DNA of 64,000 bases from Clostridium cibarium (GTDB taxonomy: Bacteria; Bacillota; Clostridia; Clostridiales; Clostridiaceae). Positions 35,454 to 44,312 of this stretch are shown here, one piece after another; the first letter of the stretch is position 1, and each line of letters starts with the position of its first letter. Both the position numbers and the translations under genes were made by a program. The notes beneath the pieces were generated by a model. It did no database searches. It was not told where the DNA came from and saw nothing but the letters and a program-made list of their open reading frames with translations. The DNA lies in NCBI RefSeq assembly GCF_014836335.1, contig NZ_JACSRA010000008.1, positions 62,001-126,000 of the forward strand, read 5' to 3'.

Positions 35454-35996
35454 ATGAAAGATATTGTAAGGGAAGGTAATGATATCTTACATCGACCAAC
35501 ACTGGAAGTGATGGTACCTCCCCCTGAGGAAGATAAGGAAACATTAACTAGTATGATGAATTTCTTAAAAAATAGTCAAGACCCCATTCTATCCAAAAAA
35601 TATAAATTACGTGGAGGAGTTGGATTATCCGCGAATCAGATTGGCTTGAATAAGCGAATGTTTGTAGCGTATTTCACTGACGAGATGGGGAAAGAACATG
35701 AATATACCCTTATTAATCCAAAAATTATTAGCCATTCCGTTTCTATGATTTACTTACCACCAAGTGAAGGGTGCCTATCTGTTGATCGAGATATAAATGG
35801 GTTCGTACCAAGATATGAGAGAATTAAAGTGAAAGGGTTTAATTTAGAAGGAGAAGAAATAATATTAAAACTCAATGGCTATTCCTCTATTGTTATTCAA
35901 CATGAAATAGATCACCTAAATGGAATTATGTTTTATGAGCGTATCAATAAAGAAAATCCTTTCAAACTACCAGAAAACTGTAAAAGTTTATACTGA
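35454..35996 (+). CDS. def: Peptide deformylase, prophage-borne
   Basis: About 180 residues from ATG 35454 (an in-frame ATG at 35421 overlaps the HTH stop; neither has a strong ribosome site). All three catalytic motifs are present: GVGLSANQ (motif 1), EGCLSV with the metal-binding Cys, and QHEIDH with the two His and the catalytic Glu. The enzyme removes the formyl group from nascent proteins. Its AT-rich codons and reverse orientation mark it as a moron gene acquired separately from the phage core; it may be expressed in the lysogen. Confidence 0.9.
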   Translation: MKDIVREGNDILHRPTLEVMVPPPEEDKETLTSMMNFLKNSQDPILSKKYKLRGGVGLSANQIGLNKRMFVAYFTDEMGKEHEYTLINPKIISHSVSMIYLPPSEGCLSVDRDINGFVPRYERIKVKGFNLEGEEIILKLNGYSSIVIQHEIDHLNGIMFYERINKENPFKLPENCKSLY

Positions 35997-36137
35997 GATC
36001 ATGCATTAGGTCGGTATTCAAAGTGGGTAAGCAATGAGTTGTTGTTTTGACAGCTCATTTTAATTTAATAATCATTAAAAAGGAGAAACTAATTATTTAA
36101 ATCACTGTAATTTTCATACAATGACTAAGGTAATGGT

Positions 36138-36163
36138 GAAGAGGGCCTTTTAACCCTCTTCCT
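36138..36163. other. Hairpin downstream of DUF1492 gene
   Basis: GAAGAGGG pairs with CCCTCTTC around a short loop in the 190-bp gap between deformylase and DUF1492 genes. No T-run follows on either strand, so it may be an RNA-processing or weak termination structure between the converging transcripts. Confidence 0.4.
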
Positions 36164-36187
36164 GCACTATTTTCCGGTTACTCCTTT

Positions 36188-36601
36188 TTATTTTGGAACC
36201 TTTAAATGTTGCAAAGCGGATGAATGGAGTCTATGCACGGTTCTCATAGAAACATTAAGGTTAACACAGATTTCTTCCCAGTTAAGAAAGTTAATGTATC
36301 GGTAGCGAAGAATCAGCTTCTCATCTACGTTTTCCATCTGGTTAATTGCTTCACGGATATCTGATTTAAGCTTTACTAACCGTTCAACCTCTTGTTGTAT
36401 CTGTTGCTCCAAATCTACTATTCTAATCACATACTTTTCAAAGGGTGGGTCAGTACACTTGGTTCGACTGACTTTTTCCTCAAGAACGGGGGATGAAACA
36501 CTTCTTGATAGTTCCCTTAAGTTTTGTAACTCTTCAAGGTCGGAATTAATCAATTCATTCAGACGATAGGCCTGTTTTAAGAATTCCTTAGCTGTCATCA
36601 T
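36188..36601 (-). CDS. DUF1492 phage transcriptional regulator
   Basis: 137 residues. The helical N-terminal part (AKEFLKQAYRLNELINSDLEELQNLRELS) and the C-terminal sigma-region-4-like HTH (LILRYRYINFLNWEEICVNLNVSMRTVHRLHSSAL, about residues 95-130) define DUF1492 proteins, thought to control late transcription like ArpU/RinA. It is the last gene of the early operon, just before the packaging genes, which suits a late activator. Confidence 0.75.
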   Translation of the reverse strand: MMTAKEFLKQAYRLNELINSDLEELQNLRELSRSVSSPVLEEKVSRTKCTDPPFEKYVIRIVDLEQQIQQEVERLVKLKSDIREAINQMENVDEKLILRYRYINFLNWEEICVNLNVSMRTVHRLHSSALQHLKVPK

Positions 36602-36819
36602 CGCACCACCTCCTCTTGTAGCTGTTGGATTAACATGTCAGGGTTTAGAGAGGTAAGGACATTGAACAATTCAGAATGAAAGAAGCACTCCACCTCACGT
36701 TTCGTATATAAAGCAGAATCATTGCGAGGGTGTTTTGCTAGTCTTTTCAGTGCAAAACGATAATCCTTAACTGCCTGAAGAATAATGGCATTTGCCAGTT
36801 TTTCAAATGCATCCATCAT
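36598..36819 (-). CDS. Conserved small phage protein
   Basis: 73 residues (LANAIILQAVKDYRFALKRLAKHPRN...ECFFHSELFNVLT). Similar small proteins recur between SNF2 helicase and DUF1492 genes in Firmicute prophages. No function is known. It overlaps both neighbours by 4 bp. Confidence 0.6.
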   Translation of the reverse strand: MMDAFEKLANAIILQAVKDYRFALKRLAKHPRNDSALYTKREVECFFHSELFNVLTSLNPDMLIQQLQEEVVR

Positions 36820-38177
36820 ACGGCATCCCTCGCTTTCCCAAGATTTGCTTTGACCGCATTAATAAGATCGGATTGTGTCTTTTCCTTTCGTTTCAAGGCT
36901 CCCATCACATCTTCATCGATTGTGCCTTTAGTAATGATGTGATGGATTACTACTGTCTCTTTTTGTCCTTGTCTCCAAAGTCTCGCATTTGTTTGTTGAT
37001 AGAGTTCCAGACTCCAAGTAAGTCCAAACCAGATAAGCGTTGAACCTCCACTTTGTAAGTTGAGACCGTGCCCCGCTGATGCAGGATGGATAACTGCCAC
37101 AGAAATATCACCGTTGTTCCAATCCTTAATATCCTTGGAAGTTTTAATTTCTCTGACATTGAATTTTGCCTTAATACGCTCTAAATCGTGATTATACCAA
37201 TAGGCAATAAGCACAGGTTTGCCGTTAGCACCTTCAATTAAATCCTCAAGAGCATCTAGCTTGCGGTCGTGGATAATATGGGGGTTTTTATCATCATCAT
37301 AGATAGCACCGTTTGCCATTTGTAGAAGTTTGCCTGAAAGGACAGCTGCATTCATGGCATCTATTTCTTCATCGCCAAATTCAAGGACCATCTCTTCACG
37401 AAAGTGATCATATACTGATTGTTCTTTTTCATATAGATAGACAGGTACTTCATTGATCACGCATTCTGGCATTTTGAGAAAATCTACCGACTTCATGGAA
37501 ATGGTAATATCTGAAATGAGCCGATATATGGCATCTTCAGCACCTGGCAATGGCTTATATGAAAACACAATCTGCTGATTTCGTTTATCCGGTGTAAAGT
37601 AGGAATTGCGGTAGTGTGTTATGTACCTGCCGAGTCTTTTACCCATGTCGAGAATACGAAACTCTGCCCACAAATCCATTAATCCATTACTGGAGGGTGT
37701 ACCCGTAAGACCCACAATCCGTTTTGCCCTCGGTCTTACTTTTAGTAAACTTTTAAACCTTTTTGCGCCATAGGACTTAAAAGATGATAGTTCATCAATG
37801 ACCACCATATCGAAATTAAAAGGAATACCGCTTTTGTTTACCAACCAGTCAACATTTTCTCTGTTTATAAGATAGACACTTGCAGGCTTCCTTAGAGCCG
37901 CCAATCGCTCCTGCTCTGTACCGATTGCTACCGAAAACTTGAGTCCTTTTAAATGCTCCCACTTATTTATCTCAGCTGGCCAAGTATCCCTAGCTACTCG
38001 AAGTGGAGCAATAACCAGAACCTTTCCAACTTCAAAACGATCAAGACATAGGTCAAATATAGCCGTTAGAGTAATGACGCTTTTGCCAAGACCCATTTCT
38101 AAAAACACCGCAGCAATGGGATGCTCTAGAATGAAGTTCGTTGCATAGGTCTGATATTTATGAGGATTGTATTTCAC
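36816..38177 (-). CDS. SNF2-family DEAD/DEAH helicase
   Basis: About 453 residues from a GTG at 38177 (GGAGGGATACTGG before it, overlapping the nuclease stop); the frame opens at 38225. Walker A is MGLGKSVIT (around residue 28) and motif II is VVIDELSSF (around residue 124). Also present are GLTGTPSSNGLMD (motif III) and C-terminal motifs SAGHGLNLQSGG and WRQGQKETVVIHHI. It is a compact phage SF2 translocase, usually paired with the VRR-NUC nuclease gene as here, and probably remodels DNA during replication or recombination. Confidence 0.88.
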   Translation of the reverse strand: MKYNPHKYQTYATNFILEHPIAAVFLEMGLGKSVITLTAIFDLCLDRFEVGKVLVIAPLRVARDTWPAEINKWEHLKGLKFSVAIGTEQERLAALRKPASVYLINRENVDWLVNKSGIPFNFDMVVIDELSSFKSYGAKRFKSLLKVRPRAKRIVGLTGTPSSNGLMDLWAEFRILDMGKRLGRYITHYRNSYFTPDKRNQQIVFSYKPLPGAEDAIYRLISDITISMKSVDFLKMPECVINEVPVYLYEKEQSVYDHFREEMVLEFGDEEIDAMNAAVLSGKLLQMANGAIYDDDKNPHIIHDRKLDALEDLIEGANGKPVLIAYWYNHDLERIKAKFNVREIKTSKDIKDWNNGDISVAVIHPASAGHGLNLQSGGSTLIWFGLTWSLELYQQTNARLWRQGQKETVVIHHIITKGTIDEDVMGALKRKEKTQSDLINAVKANLGKARDAV

Positions 38178-38439
38178 CCAGTATCCCTCCAATCTGCTTA
38201 ACATCATCAATGACATAGCAGGCAAAGCCTAACTTCTGTAATTGCTTTATTCTTCTAATCTGTAACAGGCGAGGTTTCTTTCCCGGAGCCTTTAATTCCA
38301 CAAAAGCCATCTTCCCATATGGTAAAAGCACTATGCGGTCTGGCATCCCATCTAAACCTGGGCTAACAAACTTCGCCGCAATGCCTCCCATCTTTTTTAC
38401 CTCAGCCACCAGTTTCTTTTCGATATATTTTTCAAGCAT
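38158..38439 (-). CDS. VRR-NUC domain nuclease
   Basis: 93 residues making one PD-(D/E)XK fold: KFVSPGLDGMPDRIVLLPYGKMAFVELKAPGKKP carries the D...ExK active site (about residues 33-53). Stand-alone VRR-NUC nucleases cleave branched or flap DNA (family knowledge). It overlaps the SNF2 gene start, implying a working pair. Confidence 0.85.
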   Translation of the reverse strand: MLEKYIEKKLVAEVKKMGGIAAKFVSPGLDGMPDRIVLLPYGKMAFVELKAPGKKPRLLQIRRIKQLQKLGFACYVIDDVKQIGGILGEIQSS

Positions 38440-38467
38440 AAATACCTACCTCCCATATAAAAAGCTC

Positions 38468-38753
38468 GGAACAAGAAAACAACTTTGACCCATTTTTCCT
38501 ATACGCGCGCGTATGCGTGTATGCACAGGCTACTATTACTTCTTTTTACTATTTATAAATAAATAGGATACTTCTTGTTCCACTTGTTCCGAACCGTTGA
38601 TTTTCCTTATCGTTACTAGCTTTAGGGAAAGAACCAGTATGGGAACAAGGTAAGGTACAACTTAGTTTTGTTCCTCGACTCGGGAATAAGCTCGTTGCTT
38701 TCCGTAGACAGGAAACGTCACAACACCATTCTTGTTCCCAGTGTACTTGTTCC
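38468..38753. repeat. CTTGTTCC iteron cluster and alternating Pu-Py tract
   Basis: Six exact copies of CTTGTTCC occur in 286 bp: reverse at 38468-38475 and 38642-38649; forward at 38574-38581, 38583-38590, 38731-38738 and 38746-38753. A near copy lies at 38667-38674. A 28-nt perfectly alternating pyrimidine-purine run lies at 38500-38527 (core TACGCGCGCGTA), with an AT-rich stretch at 38540-38570. The gap lies between the primase-helicase and nuclease genes, a plausible replication origin. Confidence 0.55.
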
Positions 38754-41028
38754 ACTCACTGATCTTTCTCATAATGGCACCGATGGCATAGGAATCTGAA
38801 GGCTTTAGCATTGATGCCTCTTTACCGAAACACTCACACCAAATCTCCATATTGCAGACAAGAGTCCTTTTTACTGTTCCAACACGGGTGCCGCCACCAA
38901 ATTCGCTACCGCCGAGGAAATTTCTACGCTCGTACAAAGACATCGTGTCCCAATCATCCGGCAAGAGCGTATCCAAGTAAGTACGAACCAGTCCTTCTCG
39001 TTCATCTGTTTCCATCGCATCTGCCTGTTCACTGGTTGCCATGGTTACATCATCACCTTCAAGGTAGAGTTTTTCGCCCTTCTCATATAATACTAGTGCC
39101 TCTGCCCAAATCTGCTGTACTTCCTCTTTGGTCATCTGCCAAGCTTTCTTTCTACTGTTACCACTAATGCGGACTGGCCAAAATCTGCGGTTGCCCGTAA
39201 TATCACGAAGAAAACCGCTTTCCGCATTGGTAGAACCTACAATCACGCATTGACGGGGATGGCTTTCCACGTTGACCCCATAACTGGCACGGTACTTATC
39301 ATCCGCCCTAGAAATAAAGGACTTCACAATCTCCACATCCGTCTTACGCATCCCAGCAAGCTCACCGAGTTCCAACAACCAATATCCCTGAAGTTTTTCA
39401 GCCCCAGATTTATCTTTCATGTCCGTGAGAGTTAAACTGTCTGAAAACCAGTCTCCAGCAAGTTTGGCAAAGAAGGTTGACTTACCAATACCTTGAGGCC
39501 CGTTTAAGATTAGAACACTATCAAACTTTGTACCGGGTCTATAAATGCGTGCTACCGCTGCAACCATCGTTTTGCGAATCACCGCTTTTGTGTAGGAATT
39601 ATCTGTTGCACCGAAATAATCAATGAGCAGATTTTCCACTCGACTAATACCATCCCATTTTGGCAGTGAGTCGAGATACTCCTTAACAGGATGGTAGGCT
39701 CGTTCTGACGCTACAGCTAACACAGCATCTTTGGTCTTTGTAGGGGAATAGACTCCGTATTTGCTGCTTAAGTACACCTTAAGAAGTGCGTTATCCGAAT
39801 CATTCCAACCCATCTTGATCTGTTCCCAAGGCAGACCACCTTTGGCATCAATACCGTCACGGTGGCAATTGAAAGCGATATGCTGTAATTCCTCATCATG
39901 CCGAATAATCAAGACAATGTTATCCAGTGTGTCTTTTATCCGACCTTGCTTATCTAGTTCCAAACCTGTCTGCCAATCCTCATCACTAAACTCCTCTTCA
40001 GCCTGAGCCTGTCTTTCCTTTGCGAACTCGGCTTTTACCGCTTCGTCTTTTATAGCAAACTCGCACATTGCCACAAAAGACGGCATCCTGCCAGGAGCCG
40101 TAGTAGTGGAAGCTCTATCATCTAAAGAGCCAAATTTATGAATACGAACGAGATCAAAAGCATTAAGAAGCAGGCCGCTTGCTGGATCAGTAGCATGGTG
40201 GCTGTATGCAAATTTATCATCATAAATAATCACACCCGCACTACTGTCAGCTGGAATATAGTCATAACGCCCTTCCATAGCAGATGGGGCATAAACTGCA
40301 CCTAAAAATTTATCAATTGCTTCACGAACGGAATAGGCGCGACAGAAAGTTCCTACCACACCTTCCTTTAAAAGAGGATCTGCTTGTTCTTTAAGACTGC
40401 GATTAATAACTTCAGACTGCCTGCTTGATACGGGCCAAGTTGATGTATCTCGCCAGTTTTCATATTTTGAAAGATAAACATCCGGGTCAAGTAATGCTCC
40501 ATCCTGCTCTTCGTAGACAAATTCACCATTAGAGGAAGTAGATGGCCAATACATAAGGCGATGAGCTTCATATGTCGTATCATCGAAAAGGTCAATACCG
40601 ATTTCTTTTGCCACCATACGTCCAACGGCTGCATATTCTTCTTCACTGATCTCACGAGCAAGGGGAACGATAAGTCTGAGTCTCGGATTTTCTGGTGTAT
40701 GTTTATGAGTGGAGTAAACACAGCATTTGTAGTCGAAAAGCATACTGATTTGCTCCCAAATATCCGGTCTACCGTAATCCATATCAAGGGTAAGCAAAGA
40801 GCGACATAGAACATTGCCCTTCTTTCGCCTTCCTTCTTTTAAATGTCCTCCGACAAAGCCACCCACGTCTTTGATATCATCTTGTTGACCTTTTTTAAGT
40901 TTCCGATATTCTTCTACCGTTTCTGTAGTACGTTGCGTCGTCTTTACACGGGAGCAAAAATCCACCCAGGAGATATCTTTGTTTTTCCATTTCCTATCCA
41001 TCCGGCTATTGCCCACTGCAATTTTCAT
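38662..41028 (-). CDS. VapE-type phage primase/helicase
   Basis: 788 residues. The N-terminal part resembles an archaeo-eukaryotic-like primase domain (LLTLDMDYGRPDIWEQ, RLRLIVPLAR, EAHRLMYWPS, about residues 80-165). The C-terminal half is the virulence-associated E / D5-like SF3-type ATPase with Walker A LNGPQGIGKST (around residues 505-513), then GYWLLELGELAGM and IVGSTNAESGFLRD-TGNRRFWPV. It unwinds and primes phage DNA. Its ATG overlaps the stop of the upstream gene. The 3' end carries part of the iteron cluster. Confidence 0.88.
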   Translation of the reverse strand: MKIAVGNSRMDRKWKNKDISWVDFCSRVKTTQRTTETVEEYRKLKKGQQDDIKDVGGFVGGHLKEGRRKKGNVLCRSLLTLDMDYGRPDIWEQISMLFDYKCCVYSTHKHTPENPRLRLIVPLAREISEEEYAAVGRMVAKEIGIDLFDDTTYEAHRLMYWPSTSSNGEFVYEEQDGALLDPDVYLSKYENWRDTSTWPVSSRQSEVINRSLKEQADPLLKEGVVGTFCRAYSVREAIDKFLGAVYAPSAMEGRYDYIPADSSAGVIIYDDKFAYSHHATDPASGLLLNAFDLVRIHKFGSLDDRASTTTAPGRMPSFVAMCEFAIKDEAVKAEFAKERQAQAEEEFSDEDWQTGLELDKQGRIKDTLDNIVLIIRHDEELQHIAFNCHRDGIDAKGGLPWEQIKMGWNDSDNALLKVYLSSKYGVYSPTKTKDAVLAVASERAYHPVKEYLDSLPKWDGISRVENLLIDYFGATDNSYTKAVIRKTMVAAVARIYRPGTKFDSVLILNGPQGIGKSTFFAKLAGDWFSDSLTLTDMKDKSGAEKLQGYWLLELGELAGMRKTDVEIVKSFISRADDKYRASYGVNVESHPRQCVIVGSTNAESGFLRDITGNRRFWPVRISGNSRKKAWQMTKEEVQQIWAEALVLYEKGEKLYLEGDDVTMATSEQADAMETDEREGLVRTYLDTLLPDDWDTMSLYERRNFLGGSEFGGGTRVGTVKRTLVCNMEIWCECFGKEASMLKPSDSYAIGAIMRKISEWNKYTGNKNGVVTFPVYGKQRAYSRVEEQN

Positions 41029-41459
41029 AAGCTTTCAACCTCCTCATGCTCCGGACTAAAATACCTGACCGTTTGTCTGCGTTTCTTGGCTACTTCAATT
41101 TCCCTCGCCATACCGCTTGAGATGGTATTGCCCAGCACCCACACCTCGGAGCATTTGCCCATAAGCACGATGTCCATAAATATGGCAAGCTCCCGTTCTT
41201 CGGGATTTTCATCATCCATAAACTGAGGAAACATAAGATGGGGAGCAATTGGGATACAGTTTTGGTCTAGAGCAAACCTGCAAAAACTGCGAGCCTTTTT
41301 AATGTTTCCTTCTACATCACCGGAATAGGGAGAACAGATATATACAAGCGGCTTAAAGGCAGATTTTTTCTCTGCCTTTTCCTTTCTCATTATGTTGGTC
41401 AGTGCTTCATGGGGAGTTGGGTCATGGTATCCTTCATGGTTAAATTTGTTGATTCCCAT
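41025..41459 (-). CDS. DUF4406/deoxyribosyltransferase-like protein
   Basis: 144 residues from ATG 41459, which overlaps the antirepressor stop (TAATG); a longer frame to 41543 runs inside that gene and is not used. PLVYICSPYSGDVEGNIKKARSFCRFALDQ and GKCSEVWVLGNTISSGMAREIEVAKK match the DUF4406/DUF7768 group, which has a nucleoside 2-deoxyribosyltransferase fold. A role in phage nucleotide metabolism is possible; no catalytic glutamate assignment can be made with certainty. Confidence 0.7.
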   Translation of the reverse strand: MGINKFNHEGYHDPTPHEALTNIMRKEKAEKKSAFKPLVYICSPYSGDVEGNIKKARSFCRFALDQNCIPIAPHLMFPQFMDDENPEERELAIFMDIVLMGKCSEVWVLGNTISSGMAREIEVAKKRRQTVRYFSPEHEEVESL

Positions 41460-42211
41460 TACACACCCTCCATTTCTATCTGTGGCAAAATACCGTCTGC
41501 CTTCATCAGTTCGTAAATGAAGAGTCTGCCTTTTTGTGTCCAATATGTATGGACCTTTGTATGCTGTTGCCCATTACTGCCAAGGTAGCTATGAGTCTTA
41601 GTGCTGGTGTAACCTTTTTCCGCATACTTCTGATATAAAAGCCAAATGCCGCCTTGTTTAAATTGGATGCCCTTTTTATTAAGATAGCGGTTCATCCAAA
41701 TAGCTGACTTACCGTAATCTTTGGCGATTGCTGATGTGGAAATGAGGTCTTTGCAATTTAAAACCACATCGTAATAAGACACTTTCGGTTTCATTTCTGC
41801 AATTTGCTGATTCTGAACAGCAATCGTACCTTCAAGCATTTTATTTTGTTTCCTTACTTGAGTTAGCTGTTGATTGGCAATCTGAAGTGCCCTTGCCATG
41901 ATCGCTTCTGGGGAATTCCATCTTCTTTCTATTTCAAGAAAGTATTGACGGCACTCTTTCCCTTTTGGAGTACGCTGTATCATGCACAGCTCTTTTGCCA
42001 TGTCAATTGTTAACTGATGGTCAATGCTTGGTCTGCCTCCAGTACTTTCGCTCAAAAATGAGCTAAAGTCTGATCCTTCCTCAAATCCGTACTCACACAT
42101 TCTTGGAAACCAGTCTTTATAAGCGGTCTTTACTTCCAAGGCTTCATGTAAATCACGACCGAGTACGGTTGGTCGTTGATTTTCATAATTAATTTTTACT
42201 AATTCGTCCAT
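41459..42211 (-). CDS. Phage antirepressor (AntA/B + KilAC)
   Basis: 250 residues from ATG 42211, chosen for AGGAGGTAATTCGT before it; the open frame to 42460 lies over the DNA polymerase gene. The N-terminal AntA/AntB domain (RDLHEALEVKTAYKDWFPRM, MAKELCMIQRTPKGKECRQYFLEIE) is followed by a coiled linker and a KilAC-type C-terminal domain (ISTSAIAKDYGKSAIWMNRYLNKKG). It counteracts a lysogeny repressor. The two-box element copy B lies 41 bp upstream. Confidence 0.88.
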   Translation of the reverse strand: MDELVKINYENQRPTVLGRDLHEALEVKTAYKDWFPRMCEYGFEEGSDFSSFLSESTGGRPSIDHQLTIDMAKELCMIQRTPKGKECRQYFLEIERRWNSPEAIMARALQIANQQLTQVRKQNKMLEGTIAVQNQQIAEMKPKVSYYDVVLNCKDLISTSAIAKDYGKSAIWMNRYLNKKGIQFKQGGIWLLYQKYAEKGYTSTKTHSYLGSNGQQHTKVHTYWTQKGRLFIYELMKADGILPQIEMEGV

Positions 42212-42251
42212 ACGAATTACCTCCTGCAATATAGTCAGAGAGGAAACCCCT

Positions 42252-42290
42252 CTACCTAATAGCCACAGGAGGTAATGATTGTTGAGGATT
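42252..42290 (-). promoter_or_regulatory. Conserved two-box element, copy B
   Basis: AATCCTCAAC (42281-42290), 16-bp spacer, GGCTATTAGGTAG (42252-42264) on the minus strand, in the gap between DNA polymerase and antirepressor genes. Geometry is identical to the copies at 9956-9994 and 46548-46586. Confidence 0.65.
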
Positions 42291-42305
42291 TTGAAAAAAT
42301 TTATT

Positions 42306-44240
42306 TTAATCTTTTTGATAAAACTGACACTCATAGCCATCAGCGCTAAGTAACAGACCATTTGCCCATGTTGGTGTCCTAGCCATCTGTTCACAGATAG
42401 CGGAAAGTGACATTCCCATATCTGCCTCGATGATAATTTCATCGTGTACATGAGCCACAATAGAACAATTCTTTAATGTCTGCATGGCATGACACAAAAT
42501 GTCACGACTGATTGCCTGAACAATATTCTCTACAAATTTGGGTCCATAGCTATCGATTCTTTCCCATTTCTTCGTCCCACCGACCCCTTCGTAAGTAACC
42601 GACTCACCGCCAAACATATTCTCTCCCATACGAGGTTTCACATAGGCAAGCCGTCTACCAGAGGGGAGGACAATAAAGAGCATTCCACTTTGATAGATAA
42701 ATTTAATGCCGTGTGTCTCTGTAGGAGTTTTTTGCTTAACACAAGTTTTTACTGCACGGTCAACATCCCACCAAAGTTTTGTGATATTGGGATTGGATTG
42801 TCTCCAAGCCGTTACAAGGGGCTGAAGTTCCTCTTCTTCAATTCCCATCTCCAAAGCACCCATTGATTTTAATGCTCCAACAGATCCACCATAACCGAGG
42901 GCAAGTTCGGCTATTTTCCCTTTCTGACGAAGGTGACCGTTCACACCATGCTTTTCAACAGGTACATTAAACATCTGAGAGGCACTGGCACAGTAGATGT
43001 CACCGCCGTTTTGGAATACATCTATTCTCCATTTTTCACTTGCAAGCCAAGCAATGACGCGAGCCTCAATCGCTGAAAAATCTGCCACAATGAACTTCAT
43101 ACCTTCTCGCGGTATAAAAGCAGTACGGATAAGTTCCGACAGTACCTCTGGGATTGAATCATAGAGTAAAGTAAGAGCATCAAAGTTTCCGCTTCGAACT
43201 AAAGCACGAGCCTGTTCCAAATCGGGCATATGGTTTTGGGGGAGATTTTGCAACTGAATCAGCCTGCCAGAGAATCTGCCGGTTCTGTTGGCTCCGTAAA
43301 ACTGAAACATTCCTCTTGCACGACCGTCACTACATACCGCATTTTCCATTGCCGTGTATTTTTTCACCGATGATTTTGCAAGCTGCTGGCGAAGTTCCAA
43401 AACAGTGCCTAGTGGTTCAGGAGCCGTCTTTAACATCTCAGCAACCGCTTTTTTACCAAGGGTATCTGTTTCTAGCCCATTGTCGGCAAGCCAGTCTTTC
43501 ATTTGTTGTACAGAGTTTGGATTCTCCAAATTAGTTATATCTTGCATCGTAGCCATTAGCTTTTCACGAGAATGTTCATCCATCTCTACAGCCTGTTTTA
43601 CGAAAGTCATGTCAATGGCAATGCCACGATCATTGATTACCTGGTCGAGATGATATTCCTCCCAGATGTTCTCTGGTACTTGAAACTTGGATAATTTCTG
43701 TTGCATTGACATCTCGGATTCCACATCGCGAATGTTATATACTTTAAACCGCTCCCATTTATCCATGTCGTGTTCTGGTAAATTACGAACTCGACCACCA
43801 TTAGATTTTGTAGGGGAGCAAGGTGTACAGAAATATTTGATGAGGTCTTTACCCTCTGTTAGCTTTTGTTTCTCCAAACCTAGAACTGCACCGACTCCCT
43901 CCAAAGAAAGAGGTAATCCCATATATGCCGACCATATCATGGAACATTTCCAGGATGCGGGGTTAAGATATTCAGTAAGGTTAAGCCATTTTGATAGACA
44001 CACACGCTCAAACATTGCATTGAAAGCCCACTTGGTAACGGAATCATCCATAAGTGCGTTTATAATTTCATCGGGGATTTCCTCCCCACTGGCAAGGTCA
44101 ACCACCTGTACTTCACCGCCATCCACCGAATAACCAAATAGTAGAATTTCAAAATCATCACTCTCTGCATAACGGTAAACTCCAGACTTTTGAAGGTTGG
44201 CACTACTAAATGTTTCAATATCAATAGAAATAGAATTCAT
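42306..44240 (-). CDS. Phage family A DNA polymerase
   Basis: 644 residues. The N-terminal 3'-5' exonuclease domain starts SIDIETFSSANLQKSG (metal-binding DxE). The polymerase domain has motif A VADFSAIEARVIAWLA (around residue 387), motif B KGKIAELALGYGGSVGALK and motif C HVHDEIIIEAD (around residue 593). There is no 5' nuclease domain, as usual for phage PolA. The gap behind it holds the two-box element copy B. Confidence 0.92.
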   Translation of the reverse strand: MNSISIDIETFSSANLQKSGVYRYAESDDFEILLFGYSVDGGEVQVVDLASGEEIPDEIINALMDDSVTKWAFNAMFERVCLSKWLNLTEYLNPASWKCSMIWSAYMGLPLSLEGVGAVLGLEKQKLTEGKDLIKYFCTPCSPTKSNGGRVRNLPEHDMDKWERFKVYNIRDVESEMSMQQKLSKFQVPENIWEEYHLDQVINDRGIAIDMTFVKQAVEMDEHSREKLMATMQDITNLENPNSVQQMKDWLADNGLETDTLGKKAVAEMLKTAPEPLGTVLELRQQLAKSSVKKYTAMENAVCSDGRARGMFQFYGANRTGRFSGRLIQLQNLPQNHMPDLEQARALVRSGNFDALTLLYDSIPEVLSELIRTAFIPREGMKFIVADFSAIEARVIAWLASEKWRIDVFQNGGDIYCASASQMFNVPVEKHGVNGHLRQKGKIAELALGYGGSVGALKSMGALEMGIEEEELQPLVTAWRQSNPNITKLWWDVDRAVKTCVKQKTPTETHGIKFIYQSGMLFIVLPSGRRLAYVKPRMGENMFGGESVTYEGVGGTKKWERIDSYGPKFVENIVQAISRDILCHAMQTLKNCSIVAHVHDEIIIEADMGMSLSAICEQMARTPTWANGLLLSADGYECQFYQKD

Positions 44241-44264
44241 ATATTACCGCCCTTTCCAATGCAA

Positions 44265-44299
44265 ACGAGGTGGCAGAAGAACAACCTCCACCACCTCGT
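44265..44299 (-). other. mRNA hairpin between DUF2815 and polymerase genes
   Basis: ACGAGGTGG and CCACCTCGT form a perfect 9-bp stem with a 17-nt loop, in the 72-bp gap ahead of the polymerase ATG. The minus transcript continues TTTGC, too short for a firm terminator. An attenuator or stability hairpin is likely. Confidence 0.5.
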
Positions 44300-44312
44300 C
44301 TGTATTTATTCC

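Noticed and set aside
38549..38755. 68-codon minus-strand ORF
   Set aside because: It lies in the repeat cluster overlapping the VapE 3' end, without a ribosome site; coding appearance comes from the repeats.
40368..40814. 148-codon minus-strand ORF
   Set aside because: Alternative frame within the primase part of the VapE gene, which shows the conserved motifs.
41460..41543. N-terminal extension of the DUF4406-like gene
   Set aside because: The longer frame lies inside the antirepressor gene; the TAATG overlap at 41457-41461 gives the natural coupled start.
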